Source of the DNA: Opitutaceae bacterium
GTDB lineage: Bacteria > Verrucomicrobiota > Verrucomicrobiia > Opitutales > Opitutaceae
DNA: 59,676 nt
Assembly (NCBI GenBank): GCA_030693515.1
Contig: JAUYAK010000025.1
Span: 1-59,676, forward strand
Reading direction: 5' to 3'
How positions within the stretch are numbered: the stretch's first letter is position 1; the number at the start of each line of letters is the position of its first letter. The position numbers and the translations under genes were made by a program. The notes beneath the pieces were generated by a model. It was not told the DNA's origin. It made no database searches and worked only from the letters and a program-made list of their open reading frames with translations. Positions 24,616 through 33,840 of the stretch are shown here, piece after piece.

Positions 24616-25701
24616 CTATTTCGGCGTCACCCCGTGGCCCGCCGCAATGTGCGCGACCGAGATGCGGCCACCCGAAATTGCGTAGCCACCCTCGAAGGGA
24701 TTGCTCGCGAGGAAAAAAGGCGTGTCGAGATCCGCGAACTGAAAGCCGCCCTGGCCTGCGGCAAAGCAGGCGGAGACCGTCATCGTCAGGATGCTCTCAA
24801 CGTTGCCGCCGATCATGAGGCCGAGACCGCGCGCGCGCGCGACGGCGGCGATATCGAAGGCGGCGGCGACGCCGGCCTTCATGAGCTTGATATTAATCAC
24901 GTCAGCGGCCTGTGCGTCGGCCACACGCACAGCATCGGCCGCACTGGTCACGGCCTCGTCGGCGGCGACCAGCCAGCCGGATTCGGCGCGCAGCGCCCGC
25001 AGGCCGTCGAGATCATCCTTGGGCAGCCACTGCTCGAGCAGCGCGGGCGCGATGCCGAGCGCGCGGAGGCCGCGAACCAGCTCGCTGGCGGCGGCGCGCG
25101 AGACGCCGGCGTTGCCATCGAGAATGAGCGGCGCATCCGGCGCGGCCTCGTGGATCGCGGCGAGGCGGGCGAGATCGTGCGCCGGGCCAAGTTTGCCGCC
25201 AACCTTGACCTTGATCTGACGGATGCCGCGGGCGCGGATATCGCGCGCGGCGGCGGCGGCCTCGGCGGCGGTGCCGGTGGTCACCGTCATGTCGGTTTCG
25301 AGTTCGGTGCCAGCGCCGCCGAAGAATTTCACGAGCGGCAAGCCCATGTGCCGCGTGAGCGCGTCGAGCAGCGCGACCTCCAGCGCACAGCGCGCGGAGC
25401 CGGAGCGGACCGGCGCACACTGCTCAAACTCGGCGCCGAGGGCGCGCCAGTCGCGTGCATCGCGGCCGATGATCCAGTCCGCGGCGCTCCGGAGCGCGGC
25501 GAGGGCATCGTCTTGCGTCTCGCCGTTATAGGGCGGGAGCGGCGCGGCCTCGCCGTAACCCAGCGCGCCGTCGACGAGCTCAAGGGTGACGAGCGCGTTG
25601 CTGGCCATCGCCTGCGCACCGCCGGCGATGCCGAAGGGCGCGTGCAGCGGGATATCGAGCGACGCGACTTGGAGGGACTTTACGGCGATGGAAGCGGACA
25701 C
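24616..25701 (-). CDS. Dipeptide epimerase (L-Ala-D/L-Glu epimerase type, enolase superfamily)
   Basis: A 361-residue enolase-superfamily enzyme. The N-terminal capping domain includes VASLDIPLHAPFGIAGG and GYGEAAPLPPYNGET. The barrel domain carries the KxK base motif IKVKVGG, metal ligands in LILDGNAGVS, LLEQWLPKDDLDG and LVAADEAVTS, the second base in INIKLMKAG, and GGNVESILTMTVSACFAAG near the end. This pattern is that of the mandelate racemase/muconate lactonizing family and, specifically, dipeptide epimerases that process murein peptides. It is the last gene of a minus-strand run with DUF1232, TerC and HPF-like genes. A role in cell-wall peptide salvage is likely but specificity is not proven. 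Confidence 0.85.
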   Translation of the reverse strand: MSASIAVKSLQVASLDIPLHAPFGIAGGAQAMASNALVTLELVDGALGYGEAAPLPPYNGETQDDALAALRSAADWIIGRDARDWRALGAEFEQCAPVRSGSARCALEVALLDALTRHMGLPLVKFFGGAGTELETDMTVTTGTAAEAAAAARDIRARGIRQIKVKVGGKLGPAHDLARLAAIHEAAPDAPLILDGNAGVSRAAASELVRGLRALGIAPALLEQWLPKDDLDGLRALRAESGWLVAADEAVTSAADAVRVADAQAADVINIKLMKAGVAAAFDIAAVARARGLGLMIGGNVESILTMTVSACFAAGQGGFQFADLDTPFFLASNPFEGGYAISGGRISVAHIAAGHGVTPK

Positions 25702-25762
25702 TTGGCGAGCACAGACACCGGCCCGGCGCGAGGCAACGCGCGCTTTTTGAAGGAGGCCGGGC

Positions 25763-26209
25763 TCAGTTGTCCATCAGCCGCCGCCGCCGCTGCCAGTGCG
25801 CCCGCAGCGCGGCGGCGTGGCGATCGAGCACGACCTGCACCACCAACGCATCGTCGAGCAGGCCAATCTCAGGCACAGAGTCTGGGATGCGATCGAAACC
25901 CTTGAGGAAATAGAGGAGGGCAAAAGCCGCCTCGCGGATGGCGGGGGACAGGGTGGCGCGCTCCGCCGCGCACTCGTCGAGATAGAGGGCCAGTATCTCC
26001 AGTCGCTCGCGCAGGACTGCGCCCTGCTTGAGCGCGGAAATCTTGGCCTGCAGCGGCTGACGAAGCTTGCGGAGCCCGGTGAGCGAATGCGGCGTCACCA
26101 GGGCTCCGCCGCGCTCGACGTAGGACGCCGTGCTCGTGATGTCGGCGGCCGAGTTGGTGGCAAGGTAGCGGTCGAGATCGGTTGGGATGGTGGTTTCGGT
26201 GATTTTCAT
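25763..26209 (-). CDS. DUF1232 (YkvA-like) protein
   Basis: A 148-residue protein. The C-terminal half holds the DUF1232 pattern ALLYFLKGFDRIPDSVPEIG followed by LLDDALVVQVVLDRH. The N-terminal half is helical and polar. Starts at 26209 (MKITETTIPTD) or 26218 (MNPMKITE) are both plausible; the frame is open upstream but that part is arginine/proline-rich shadow sequence. DUF1232 proteins are small, often membrane-associated and of unknown function. The gene follows terC by 23 bp. Confidence 0.8.
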   Translation of the reverse strand: MKITETTIPTDLDRYLATNSAADITSTASYVERGGALVTPHSLTGLRKLRQPLQAKISALKQGAVLRERLEILALYLDECAAERATLSPAIREAAFALLYFLKGFDRIPDSVPEIGLLDDALVVQVVLDRHAAALRAHWQRRRRLMDN

Positions 26210-26232
26210 GGGATTCATGGGGACAAATGGGA

Positions 26233-27318
26233 TCAAGCGGGGGGCGTCGCCGGGAGGGCCGGGAGGGCCGGGAGGGCCGGGCGGGCGGAGGGAGGCAGGG
26301 GCGCGGGCGGCGGCGCGCCGCGCGAGAAGAGGAGCGAGATCACGACCGAGGCGCCGAGCACGCCGGCGATGATGCCGAGCGACCAAGTGATCGGGAATTT
26401 GCCGCCGAAGAGATCGTTGAGCCACGCCATCTTCAGGCCGACGAAGATGAGCACGACGCCGAGGCCGTATTTCAGGAAGCGGAACTTGTGCACCACACCG
26501 GAGAGCAGGAAGAACATCGAGCGCAGCCCGAGGATCGCGAAGATGTTCGAGGTGAAGACGACGAGCGGCTCCTTGGTGATCGCGAAGATCGCGGGCACGG
26601 AATCGACCGCAAAGATGATGTCGCTAAACTCGATCGCGGCCAGCGCAACAAGGAGCGGCGTGCCGTGGCGGACGCCGTTTTCCATCACGAAGAACCTCTG
26701 CCCCTCGAACCGCGGCACGACCGGGATGAAGCGGCGGAGCAGGCGCAGCAGCGGATTCCTGTCAGGGTCCATCGGCTTTTCCGGCGCGAACAGAATCTTC
26801 AGGCCCGTGAGGATCAGGAAACCGCCGAAGACCCAGATGACCCAGTGGAACTGCATGAGCACCGAACCGAGCGCGATGAAGATGACGCGGAACACGAGTG
26901 CGCCCAGGATGCCGTAGAACAGCACGCGATGCTGGTATTGCGCCGGCACGCCGAAGAACGTGAAGACGACGATGAAGACAAAGACGTTGTCCACCGAGAG
27001 CGAGAGCTCGACCACGTAACCGGTCAGAAACTCCAGCGCAGTTCGGTCCGCGAGCTCGCTCGCCGCGGCGGCCGTGATCCCGGCGGCAATCAGCCGCGGG
27101 TCCTGCGGCAGCTTCCACTCGGCGTAGCGCCACAGCACGAAGCAAAACGCGAGCGACAGGATCGTCCATACGACGGTCCAACTCAGCGCCTCGCGAAAGC
27201 CCACGACGTGCGCGTCGCGGTGAAACACGCCGAGGTCCAGCGCAAGGAAAGCGAGCACGCCGAGCGTGAACAGCGCGTAGAACCACCAGTAGTCCGCAAA
27301 CGGGAACAGAGCGGGCAT
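26233..27318 (-). CDS. TerC-family integral membrane protein
   Basis: A 361-residue protein with about nine transmembrane helices. TerC hallmarks are present: YVVELSLSVDNVFVFIVVF, VLFYGILGALVFRVIFIALG, IEFSDIIFAVDSVPAIFAIT and FTSNIFAILGLRSMFFLLSG, with the membrane aspartates used for metal binding. Family members are linked to tellurite resistance or Mn2+ export and metalation of exported proteins. The C-terminus carries a low-complexity proline/alanine tail (PALPALPALPATPPA) produced by 9-bp DNA repeats at 26250-26285. It lies in a same-strand run with HPF-like, DUF1232 and epimerase genes. Confidence 0.9.
   Translation of the reverse strand: MPALFPFADYWWFYALFTLGVLAFLALDLGVFHRDAHVVGFREALSWTVVWTILSLAFCFVLWRYAEWKLPQDPRLIAAGITAAAASELADRTALEFLTGYVVELSLSVDNVFVFIVVFTFFGVPAQYQHRVLFYGILGALVFRVIFIALGSVLMQFHWVIWVFGGFLILTGLKILFAPEKPMDPDRNPLLRLLRRFIPVVPRFEGQRFFVMENGVRHGTPLLVALAAIEFSDIIFAVDSVPAIFAITKEPLVVFTSNIFAILGLRSMFFLLSGVVHKFRFLKYGLGVVLIFVGLKMAWLNDLFGGKFPITWSLGIIAGVLGASVVISLLFSRGAPPPAPLPPSARPALPALPALPATPPA
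26250..26285. repeat. 9-bp tandem repeat in the 3' end of terC
   Basis: The unit CCGGGAGGG occurs three times in a row and a fourth time with one change (CCGGGCGGG). The length is a multiple of three, so copy-number change would only lengthen or shorten the proline/alanine tail of the TerC protein. Confidence 0.8.
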
Positions 27319-27356
27319 AGTTGGTCGGATTGGATCTTCGAATCAGGAAAGGGCAG

Positions 27357-27692
27357 TCACCAGCCGAGACCGCCGGCGGCCATCAACGGTTCGCGGCGGC
27401 GCCGCGCCACACGGCGGCCTTGACGCGAGGCAACCTGCGTCTCGGCAGCGGCGAGGGCCTTTTCGACCGCCCCACGGAGCGTGTGGTCTGACCCGGTCGA
27501 GTGAATATCGGGGCCGGCGACGCGGAGATAGACACTGGCTTGGAATCGGGGGCTCGCTTCACGCTCGTCGTGCAGCCGCACCACCGCCTCCTCGAGGCGC
27601 TGGCGGGCGGCCAGGGCGAACAGGCGCTTCTCAATGAGGCGCTCGATGGAGGAGCGGGGGCGGACGCTGCCGTGCTGGAGAAGGAGTTTCAT
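27357..27692 (-). CDS. HPF/RaiA-like (ribosomal S30AE) small protein
   Basis: A 111-residue protein (MKLLLQHGSVRPRSSIERLI) with the beta-alpha-beta pattern of the ribosome hibernation factor family: an N-terminal strand, helix IEKRLFALAARQRLEEA, strand VVRLHDEREASPRFQASVYL, then AGPDIHSTGSDHTLRGAVEK and a basic C-terminal tail (GRRVARRRREP). Family members bind the 30S subunit and stabilise idle ribosomes. It lies 38 bp upstream of terC. It is divergent from the LysR gene. A second, better-matching member is at 57062-57430. Confidence 0.65.
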   Translation of the reverse strand: MKLLLQHGSVRPRSSIERLIEKRLFALAARQRLEEAVVRLHDEREASPRFQASVYLRVAGPDIHSTGSDHTLRGAVEKALAAAETQVASRQGRRVARRRREPLMAAGGLGW

Positions 27693-27738
27693 GCGCGGCC
27701 AAGGTAACAGCCGCGGCGTGTTTCGACTAATACGCAGT

Positions 27739-27767
27739 TTGACAGCGATTGTTAGCTTATCTCTAAC
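27739..27767 (+). promoter_or_regulatory. Sigma-70-type promoter for the LysR gene
   Basis: TTGACA at 27739-27744 matches the -35 consensus exactly; 17 bases later TCTAAC at 27762-27767 matches the -10 box at four of six positions. The site is 13 bp before the ATG at 27780, so the transcript would have a very short leader or be almost leaderless. Confidence 0.55.
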
Positions 27768-27779
27768 TATGCTCCCTTC

Positions 27780-28676
27780 ATGGACTGGCTCAATTTTCAC
27801 CACCTGCGCTATTTCTGGATGGTCGCGCGCGAGGGCGGGCTGCGCCAGGCCGCGGAGAAGCTGCACATCTCGCCCCCGTCGATCTCGGCGCAGATCCACG
27901 AGCTGGAGGCGGCGCTCGGCGAAAAACTTTTCCGGCGCAGCGGCCGGGCCAACGTCCTCACCGACGCCGGCCAGATCGCGCTGCGCTACGCCGACGAAAT
28001 CTTCGGCCTCGGCCGCGAGCTCGCCGGGGCGATCAAGCAGCGGCCAACGGCGAAGGCCCTGCGGCTGCACGTGGGCGTGGCGGACTCGTTCCCGAAGCTG
28101 ATGACGCAGCAGATCCTCCAGCCGGTGTTCGCGCTGCCGCAGGCCATGCATGTGATCTGCCGCGAGGGCAAGGTGTCCGACCTGCTCGGGCAGCTTACGG
28201 CGCACCGGCTCGACGTGGTGCTGTCGGACGAACCCGCCTCGGGCAGCCACAAGGCGCGGGTCTACAACCATTCGCTCGGCGAATGCGGCGTCACGTTCTG
28301 CGCGGGCCCGCGCCTCGCGAACGCGCTGCGCAAGGGCTTCCCGCGTTCGCTGCACCAGGCGCCCGCGCTGCTGCCGGCCGACGGCACCGGGCTGCGCCGC
28401 TCGGTCGAGAAGTGGTTCCAGTCGCTCGGCATCGCGCCCCGCGTGCTCGCGGAGTTCGAAGATGCGGCGCTGATGAAGGTGATGGCGTCCGACGGTCGCG
28501 GCTTCATCCCCGTGCCCACGCTGGTCGCGCAGGAGGCGATTGATCGGTTTTCGTTGCGCATCATCGGCGCGACGGAGAAATGCCGCGAGCAGTTCTTCGC
28601 CATCACAGCGGACCGCCGCATCCATCACCCCGCTGTCGCCGCCATCACGAACGCCGCCGGCGGCAAAGCCGGCTGA
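27780..28676 (+). CDS. LysR-type transcriptional regulator (NhaR-like)
   Basis: A 298-residue LysR regulator. The N-terminal winged HTH reads FHHLRYFWMVAREGGLRQAA, then EKLHISPPSISAQIHELEAA and LGEKLFRRSGRANVLTDAG, a form close to NhaR, the LysR activator linked to cation stress. The C-terminal half is the effector-binding domain (GVADSFPKLMTQQILQPVFA). The bicarbonate permease gene begins 9 bp downstream on the same strand, so the regulator probably controls it, perhaps in response to inorganic carbon, pH or sodium; that effector is an inference. A candidate promoter lies immediately upstream. Confidence 0.88.
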   Translation: MDWLNFHHLRYFWMVAREGGLRQAAEKLHISPPSISAQIHELEAALGEKLFRRSGRANVLTDAGQIALRYADEIFGLGRELAGAIKQRPTAKALRLHVGVADSFPKLMTQQILQPVFALPQAMHVICREGKVSDLLGQLTAHRLDVVLSDEPASGSHKARVYNHSLGECGVTFCAGPRLANALRKGFPRSLHQAPALLPADGTGLRRSVEKWFQSLGIAPRVLAEFEDAALMKVMASDGRGFIPVPTLVAQEAIDRFSLRIIGATEKCREQFFAITADRRIHHPAVAAITNAAGGKAG

Positions 28677-28685
28677 ACCTTCACC

Positions 28686-29642
28686 ATGCTCGAAACGCTC
28701 CTCGACCCGCTCTTCCTCTTCTTTCTCGTCGGCTTCGTCGGCGGTGTGCTGCGCTCGGAGCTGAAGCTCCCCGAGGCCATCTATCATTTGCTCAGCACCT
28801 ATCTGCTGCTCTCGATCGGGCTGAAGGGCGGCGTGCAGCTGGCCAAGGCCACGCCGGGCGAGGTGGCGCTGCCGGCGTTGGCGGCGCTTGCGCTCGGCGT
28901 CGTGATGGCGGTCGTCGTATTTTTCTTTGCCGGGAAGATCGGCCGGCTCGTGCGCGCAGACGCGGCGGCCTTGGCGGCGCACTACGGCTCCACGAGCGCC
29001 GTGACGTTTGCCGCCGTCATCGCGACCCTCGCGCGGACCGACACGGCGCACGAGGGCTTCCTGCCCGTGCTGCTTGTGATCATGGAAATTCCCGCGATTC
29101 TGATCGCGATTTTCCTGCACCGTGCGGGTGCCACGACGCGCGGGGCCGGTTACGGCAAGGTGGTGCATGAGGTGATGCTGAACCGCTCGGTTTTCCTCCT
29201 GCTCGCCGGGATGCTGATCGGGCTCGCGGCGGGGCCGGGGCGCTTCGAACCGTTCGAGGTCCTGTTCGTGACGGCGTTCAAGCCCATCCTCGCGTTCTTC
29301 GTGCTGGAGATGGGCCTGCTCGCCGCGCAACGCATCCCCGATCTGCGCAAGAGCGGCGTCTTCGTGGTCGTCGCAGCGATCGGCGTCCCGATTTTCGGCG
29401 GCGCGATCGGGGCGTGGGCCGGCCTCCTGGCGGGTCTCTCCCCGGGCGGCGCGACGGTGCTGGCGACGCTGACCGCGAGCGCCTCCTACATCGCCGCGCC
29501 CGCGGCCGTGCGGGTGGCAATTCCCGAGGCGAACACCGGCCTCTGCGTGGCGGCGGCGCTCGGGGTGACCTTTCCCTTCAACCTCGCGCTCGGCATCCCG
29601 CTTTACGGCTGGTGGGCAAATTGGCTCGCCGCACGCGGCTGA
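28686..29642 (+). CDS. SbtA-type sodium-dependent bicarbonate permease
   Basis: A 318-residue membrane protein with about ten helices in two inverted halves. Family features are [20 protein letters not shown], then [26 protein letters not shown] in the first half, and [20 protein letters not shown] with [10 protein letters not shown] in the second, matching the SbtA (DUF897) sodium-bicarbonate symporter family. It would import HCO3- with Na+ across the inner membrane. No SbtB (PII-like) partner is visible. The upstream LysR gene overlaps its regulatory region and the fucose-isomerase-like gene follows after 32 bp. Confidence 0.88.
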   Translation: MLETLLDPLFLFFLVGFVGGVLRSELKLPEAIYHLLSTYLLLSIGLKGGVQLAKATPGEVALPALAALALGVVMAVVVFFFAGKIGRLVRADAAALAAHYGSTSAVTFAAVIATLARTDTAHEGFLPVLLVIMEIPAILIAIFLHRAGATTRGAGYGKVVHEVMLNRSVFLLLAGMLIGLAAGPGRFEPFEVLFVTAFKPILAFFVLEMGLLAAQRIPDLRKSGVFVVVAAIGVPIFGGAIGAWAGLLAGLSPGGATVLATLTASASYIAAPAAVRVAIPEANTGLCVAAALGVTFPFNLALGIPLYGWWANWLAARG

Positions 29643-29674
29643 CCCCGGGTAACTCGGCGGCGACTTTATCCGCC

Positions 29675-31291
29675 ATGCCGAAAAAAATCCTCCTCGTCGC
29701 CAGCGGCGACCTCCGCCAATCCGCCAACGAAACCTGCTGGCCTGCCCAACACGCGATGGAACAGGCGCTGGGCGCAGCCGTCGCCAAGCTCGGCGGAAAA
29801 ATCGCCCGCGCGCATCCCTATGATGCGCAGCGCAAGCACGGCTTCATCGCCTCGCAAAAGGAAGGCATGGCCGTCTTTGCCAAAATTGATCCCGAGGCGC
29901 CGCTCATCGTGGCCGAGGCCGTGTGGCAATACTCGCACCACGTGCTCGCGGGGCTGATCTCGCACCGCGGACCGATTCTCACGGTCGCCAACTGGAGCGG
30001 CACGTGGCCGGGGCTCGTGGGCATGCTCAATCTCAACGGCTCGCTAACCAAGGCGGGCGTCAAATATTCCACGCTGTGGAGCGAGAATTTCACCGACGAG
30101 TTTTTCCTGCGGGGACTCGCGACCTGGCTGAAGACGGGCGCCGTCAAGCATCCGACCACGCACGTGAAGCCGCTCGCCCGCGCCGCCATGCCGCCAAAGG
30201 CGCAGGCCATCGCGAAAAAAATCGCCGCCGATCTCCGCCGCCGCAAATCGATCATGGGCGTGTTCGACGAGGGCTGCATGGGGATGTTCAACGCCATCAT
30301 CCCGGACGAGCTGTTGTTTCAGACCGGGGTTTACAAGGAGCGGCTCTCGCAGTCCGCGCTCTACGCGACCGCGCGCGAAGTGCCCGACGCCGAAGCGCGC
30401 GCGGTGTTCGACTGGCTCCGCGCCAAGGGCATGACGTTTCACCTCGGCACCGATGAGGCCACGGAACTCACCGAGGCGCAGGTGCTCTGGCAGTGCAAAA
30501 CCTACGTCGCCGCGCTGCGCATCGCCGACGAGTTCGGCTGCGAGACCATCGGCATCCAATATCAGCAGGGCCTCAAGGATCTCCTCCCCGCGAGTGATCT
30601 GGTCGAAGGCATCCTCAACAACTGCGATCGGCCGCCGGTGAAGAATGCCGCCGGCAAAATCATCCGCGCTGGCCAACCGCTCACGCATTTCAACGAAGTG
30701 GACGAGTGCGCCGGCCTCGACGGCCTCTTTACGCAGCGCGTCCACACCGCGCTCGGCCAACCCGTCGAAAACACGCTGCACGATCTGCGCTGGGGCGCGC
30801 CCGACGCGAGCGGCACGACGGACGACTACGTGTGGGTCTTTCTCATCTCCGGCAGCGCGCCGCCTGCGCACCACATCGGCGGCTACAAGGGCACCGACTC
30901 GCTGCGCCAGCCCCCGATGTATTTCCGCCTCGGCGGCGGCACCGTGCGCGGCATCGCCAAGCCCGGCGAGATCGTGTGGAGCCGCGTTTTTGTCGCCGAC
31001 GGGAAACTCAAGATGGACCTCGGCCGCGCGAAAGTAATTTCGCTGCCTCGTGAAGAAACCGAACGCCGCTGGAAGGAAACCACCGTCCAATGGCCGATCA
31101 TGCACGCCGTGACCTACGGCGTGACCCGCGACCAGATGATGGCGCGCCACAAGGCCAACCACATCCAAGTCGCCTACGCGAAGTCGGCAAAGGACGCCGA
31201 CCTCGCCATGTATGCGAAAGCCGCCCTCGCCCGCGAACTCGGACTCGAGGTCTGCGTGTGCGGGACCAAGGCAGACGGACGCGCGTTCTGA
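29675..31291 (+). CDS. L-fucose isomerase-like protein
   Basis: A 538-residue protein resembling the fucose/arabinose isomerase superfamily (COG2407). Segments supporting this are [80 protein letters not shown] and the histidine-containing [15 protein letters not shown]. The acidic residues in FDEG and near GLKD and the histidine late in the chain correspond in order to the Glu/Asp/His metal site of FucI. The reaction would be an aldose-ketose isomerisation, but the actual sugar is not clear. The ATG at 29675 ([10 protein letters not shown]) follows the permease stop by 32 bp. It is followed 8 bp later by an exported esterase. Confidence 0.7.
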   Translation: MPKKILLVASGDLRQSANETCWPAQHAMEQALGAAVAKLGGKIARAHPYDAQRKHGFIASQKEGMAVFAKIDPEAPLIVAEAVWQYSHHVLAGLISHRGPILTVANWSGTWPGLVGMLNLNGSLTKAGVKYSTLWSENFTDEFFLRGLATWLKTGAVKHPTTHVKPLARAAMPPKAQAIAKKIAADLRRRKSIMGVFDEGCMGMFNAIIPDELLFQTGVYKERLSQSALYATAREVPDAEARAVFDWLRAKGMTFHLGTDEATELTEAQVLWQCKTYVAALRIADEFGCETIGIQYQQGLKDLLPASDLVEGILNNCDRPPVKNAAGKIIRAGQPLTHFNEVDECAGLDGLFTQRVHTALGQPVENTLHDLRWGAPDASGTTDDYVWVFLISGSAPPAHHIGGYKGTDSLRQPPMYFRLGGGTVRGIAKPGEIVWSRVFVADGKLKMDLGRAKVISLPREETERRWKETTVQWPIMHAVTYGVTRDQMMARHKANHIQVAYAKSAKDADLAMYAKAALARELGLEVCVCGTKADGRAF

Positions 31292-31299
31292 TCCAAATC

Positions 31300-32385
31300 A
31301 TGAAAAACAAACTCGTCGCCACCCTCGCATTCGCCGTGGCGGCGATGCCCGCGGGGGAGCCGGGCCGCCTCCCCCGCGAGCCGCTCCTGCTCCGCCGCGA
31401 TGCGGCGGGCGCGGTCGTGCCGGTGACATCCGTCGCAGAATGGCAGCAACGGCGCACGGAGATCGTGCGTGGGATGGAGAAGGTCATGGGCCCGCTGCTC
31501 GCGCCGACCGCGCGCGCGCCGCTCGACGTGCGCGTGGAGGAGGAGACGGACGAGGGCACGTTTGTGCGGCGGCGTATCTCCTATCAAAGCGAACCGGGCA
31601 ATCGCGTGCCGGCCTACCTCTGCATCCCCAAGGCCGCGCTCGCGCCGGGCGCGACGGAAAAGTTTCCGGCGGTGCTGGCCCTCCACCCCACCGACAACAG
31701 CGTCGGCTGCGGCGTGGTCGTGGGACTGGGCACGCGGCCCAACCGCGCCTACGCGAGCGAGCTCGCGGCGCGGGGCTTCGTCACGATCGCGCCCAACTAT
31801 CCGCACCTCGCGGGCTACACGCCGGACCTGCGGGCGCTCGGCTACGCGAGCGGCACGATGAAGGCGATCTGGGACAATGTGCGCGCACTCGACCTGCTGG
31901 AGGCGCTGCCCTTTGTGCGGGGCGGAAAATTCGCCGCCATCGGTCATTCCCTGGGCGGGCACAACGCGATCTACACCGCCGTGCTGGAGCCGCGTATCGC
32001 GGCGGTGGTGTCGAGCTGCGGGTTCGATGCGTTTCCCGACTACTATGACGGCAATCCCGCGGTGTGGGTCGCCGGCAAGGGCTGGTGCCAGGAACGCTAC
32101 ATGCCCCGGCTGGCCGCCTACGCGGGCCGGCTGACGGAGATCCCGTTTGATTTCCACGAGCTGATCGGCGCGCTGGCGCCGCGCCCGATCTACATCAACG
32201 CACCGCGGCGCGACGCCAACTTCAGGTGGCAGTCCGTGGATCGCGTGGTCGAGGCGGCCCGCCCGGTGTATGCCCTGCATGGGGCGGCCGAGCGCGTGCA
32301 GGTGGAGCACCCGGACAGCGAGCACGATTTTCCCGACGCGCAGCGCGCGGCCGCTTACCGGCTGATCGAGTCGGTGCTGCGGTGA
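31300..32385 (+). CDS. Exported alpha/beta hydrolase (esterase-like)
   Basis: A 361-residue alpha/beta-hydrolase with a signal peptide (MKNKLVATLAFAVAAMPAG). The nucleophile elbow is AAIGHSLGGHNAIY. The C-terminal histidine region is EHPDSEHDFPDAQRAAAYRL, and RRISYQSEPGNRVPAYLCIP with PAVLALHPTDN is typical of the acetyl-xylan esterase/dienelactone hydrolase-like group found in polysaccharide-degrading Verrucomicrobia and Planctomycetes. The likely role is de-esterification of a plant or algal polysaccharide in the periplasm. It is 8 bp downstream of the isomerase-like gene. Confidence 0.82.
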   Translation: MKNKLVATLAFAVAAMPAGEPGRLPREPLLLRRDAAGAVVPVTSVAEWQQRRTEIVRGMEKVMGPLLAPTARAPLDVRVEEETDEGTFVRRRISYQSEPGNRVPAYLCIPKAALAPGATEKFPAVLALHPTDNSVGCGVVVGLGTRPNRAYASELAARGFVTIAPNYPHLAGYTPDLRALGYASGTMKAIWDNVRALDLLEALPFVRGGKFAAIGHSLGGHNAIYTAVLEPRIAAVVSSCGFDAFPDYYDGNPAVWVAGKGWCQERYMPRLAAYAGRLTEIPFDFHELIGALAPRPIYINAPRRDANFRWQSVDRVVEAARPVYALHGAAERVQVEHPDSEHDFPDAQRAAAYRLIESVLR

Positions 32386-32397
32386 CCCGCCGCGCGG

Positions 32398-33840
32398 CTA
32401 CTCGGACTTCGAGATGCCGAGCTTGTCCATCATCTCGTAGAGCGTCGGGCGGCTGATGCCGAGCTCGAGGGCGGCGCCGGTGATCTTGCCGCCGTGGCGT
32501 TGGAGCGCGGCGGTGATCATCTCGCCTTCCAGCTTGTCGCGCGCCTCCTTGAGGGTGGTGGCGCCCGAGGCGCCGGCGGCATCGAGTTCGAGGTCGGCCG
32601 GCACGATGCGCTTGGCCTCGCTCATGATGACGGCACGACGCACGCGGTTCTGGAGTTCGCGGACGTTGCCGGGCCAGGGATGCTGGCGGATCGCGCGCAT
32701 GGCGTCCGCCCCGAAGACGAGGCCAGACTTGCCGTTCTCGTCGGAGAAGCGCTTGAGGAACGCCTGGGCGAGGAGCATGGTGTCGTCGTTGCGCTCGCGC
32801 AGCGGCGGCAGGACGATTTGCACGACCGCGAGACGGTAGAAGAGGTCCTCGCGAAACCGACCGGACTGCATGCCCTTCTTCAGGTCGGCGTTGGTCGCTG
32901 CGAGCACGCGCGTCTCGACCACAATCTCGCCGCGGCCGCCGACGCGCTCGATGACGGATTCCTGGAGGAACCGCAGGAGCTTGACCTGAATCGGGAGGGG
33001 CACGTCGCCGATTTCATCAAGGAAGAGGGTGCCGCCTTGGGCGGTCTCGATGCGGCCCTTGCGCTGGGCGTGCGCGCCGGTGAAGGCGCCCTTTTCATGG
33101 CCGAAGAGTTCGCTCTCGATTAGGGTTTCAGGAATGGCGCTGCAATTGATGGCGACAAAGGGGCCGTCGCGCCGCGAGCTGCGCTGGTGGATGGCGCGCG
33201 CGGTCAGCTCCTTGCCGGTGCCGCTATCGCCGAGGATGAGCACAGGGGCATCGGAGGTAGCGACCTTGCGGATCGAGTCGAATACGACCTGCATGCGCGC
33301 TCCGCTGCCGACGATGCCCTCGAAGGAGCCGCCGCCGAGCGTGTCCTGGAGCTGGCGGTATTCCTTCTCGAGCTGGGCGACGTGGTAGCAGCGCTTCAGC
33401 AGCAGGCGCAGCTCATCCATGTCGGCCGGCTTGTTGAGAAAGTCGTAGGCGCCGAGGCCGATCGCGGTCATGGCCGGGCCCTTCTCGCCCTGGCCGCTCA
33501 CAATCACGACCTTGGTCGTGCGGTCGATGGACAGGAGCTCAGTCAGCGTGGCGAGGCCCTCCTCGGGCGTGCCGGCGTGGGGCGGGAGACCGAGGTCGAG
33601 CAGGACGACAGCGGGCCGGTGCAGCCGAAACTGCTCGAGGGCCGTGGCGCGATCGCTCGCCGTCGAGACGGCATAGTCGCTCGCGAGCGCCCAGCGCATC
33701 TGGGTGCGAATCTCGTCCTCGTCATCGACGATGAGGAGCCTGGGCTTGCCGACGGATTTGGACGGCACGATGGGCGCAGAGGAGTCGACCGTCTTGAGGA
33801 TGGGCGCGTTATCGTTATCGGAGGTATTTTTATCGTTCAT
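32398..33840 (-). CDS. prsR: PrsR-type PEP-CTERM-box response regulator
   Basis: A 480-residue sigma-54-dependent response regulator. The receiver (~residues 33-150) has [13 protein letters not shown] and phospho-acceptor region [20 protein letters not shown]; the AAA+ domain has Walker [17 protein letters not shown] and a canonical GAFTGA loop ([19 protein letters not shown]); a Fis-type HTH ends the protein ([20 protein letters not shown]). Length and partner match PrsR of the exosortase/PEP-CTERM regulatory system. Its start overlaps the stop of the kinase gene (ATGA at 33840), so the two are translationally coupled. It would activate sigma-54 promoters of exported sorting-signal proteins elsewhere in the genome. 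Confidence 0.88.
   Translation of the reverse strand: MNDKNTSDNDNAPILKTVDSSAPIVPSKSVGKPRLLIVDDEDEIRTQMRWALASDYAVSTASDRATALEQFRLHRPAVVLLDLGLPPHAGTPEEGLATLTELLSIDRTTKVVIVSGQGEKGPAMTAIGLGAYDFLNKPADMDELRLLLKRCYHVAQLEKEYRQLQDTLGGGSFEGIVGSGARMQVVFDSIRKVATSDAPVLILGDSGTGKELTARAIHQRSSRRDGPFVAINCSAIPETLIESELFGHEKGAFTGAHAQRKGRIETAQGGTLFLDEIGDVPLPIQVKLLRFLQESVIERVGGRGEIVVETRVLAATNADLKKGMQSGRFREDLFYRLAVVQIVLPPLRERNDDTMLLAQAFLKRFSDENGKSGLVFGADAMRAIRQHPWPGNVRELQNRVRRAVIMSEAKRIVPADLELDAAGASGATTLKEARDKLEGEMITAALQRHGGKITGAALELGISRPTLYEMMDKLGISKSE

Noticed and set aside
27693-29330. Upstream extension of the HPF-like gene on the minus strand across the LysR and SbtA genes
   Set aside because: It runs antisense through two clear genes. 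Only the last 111 codons (from 27692) resemble a protein family.
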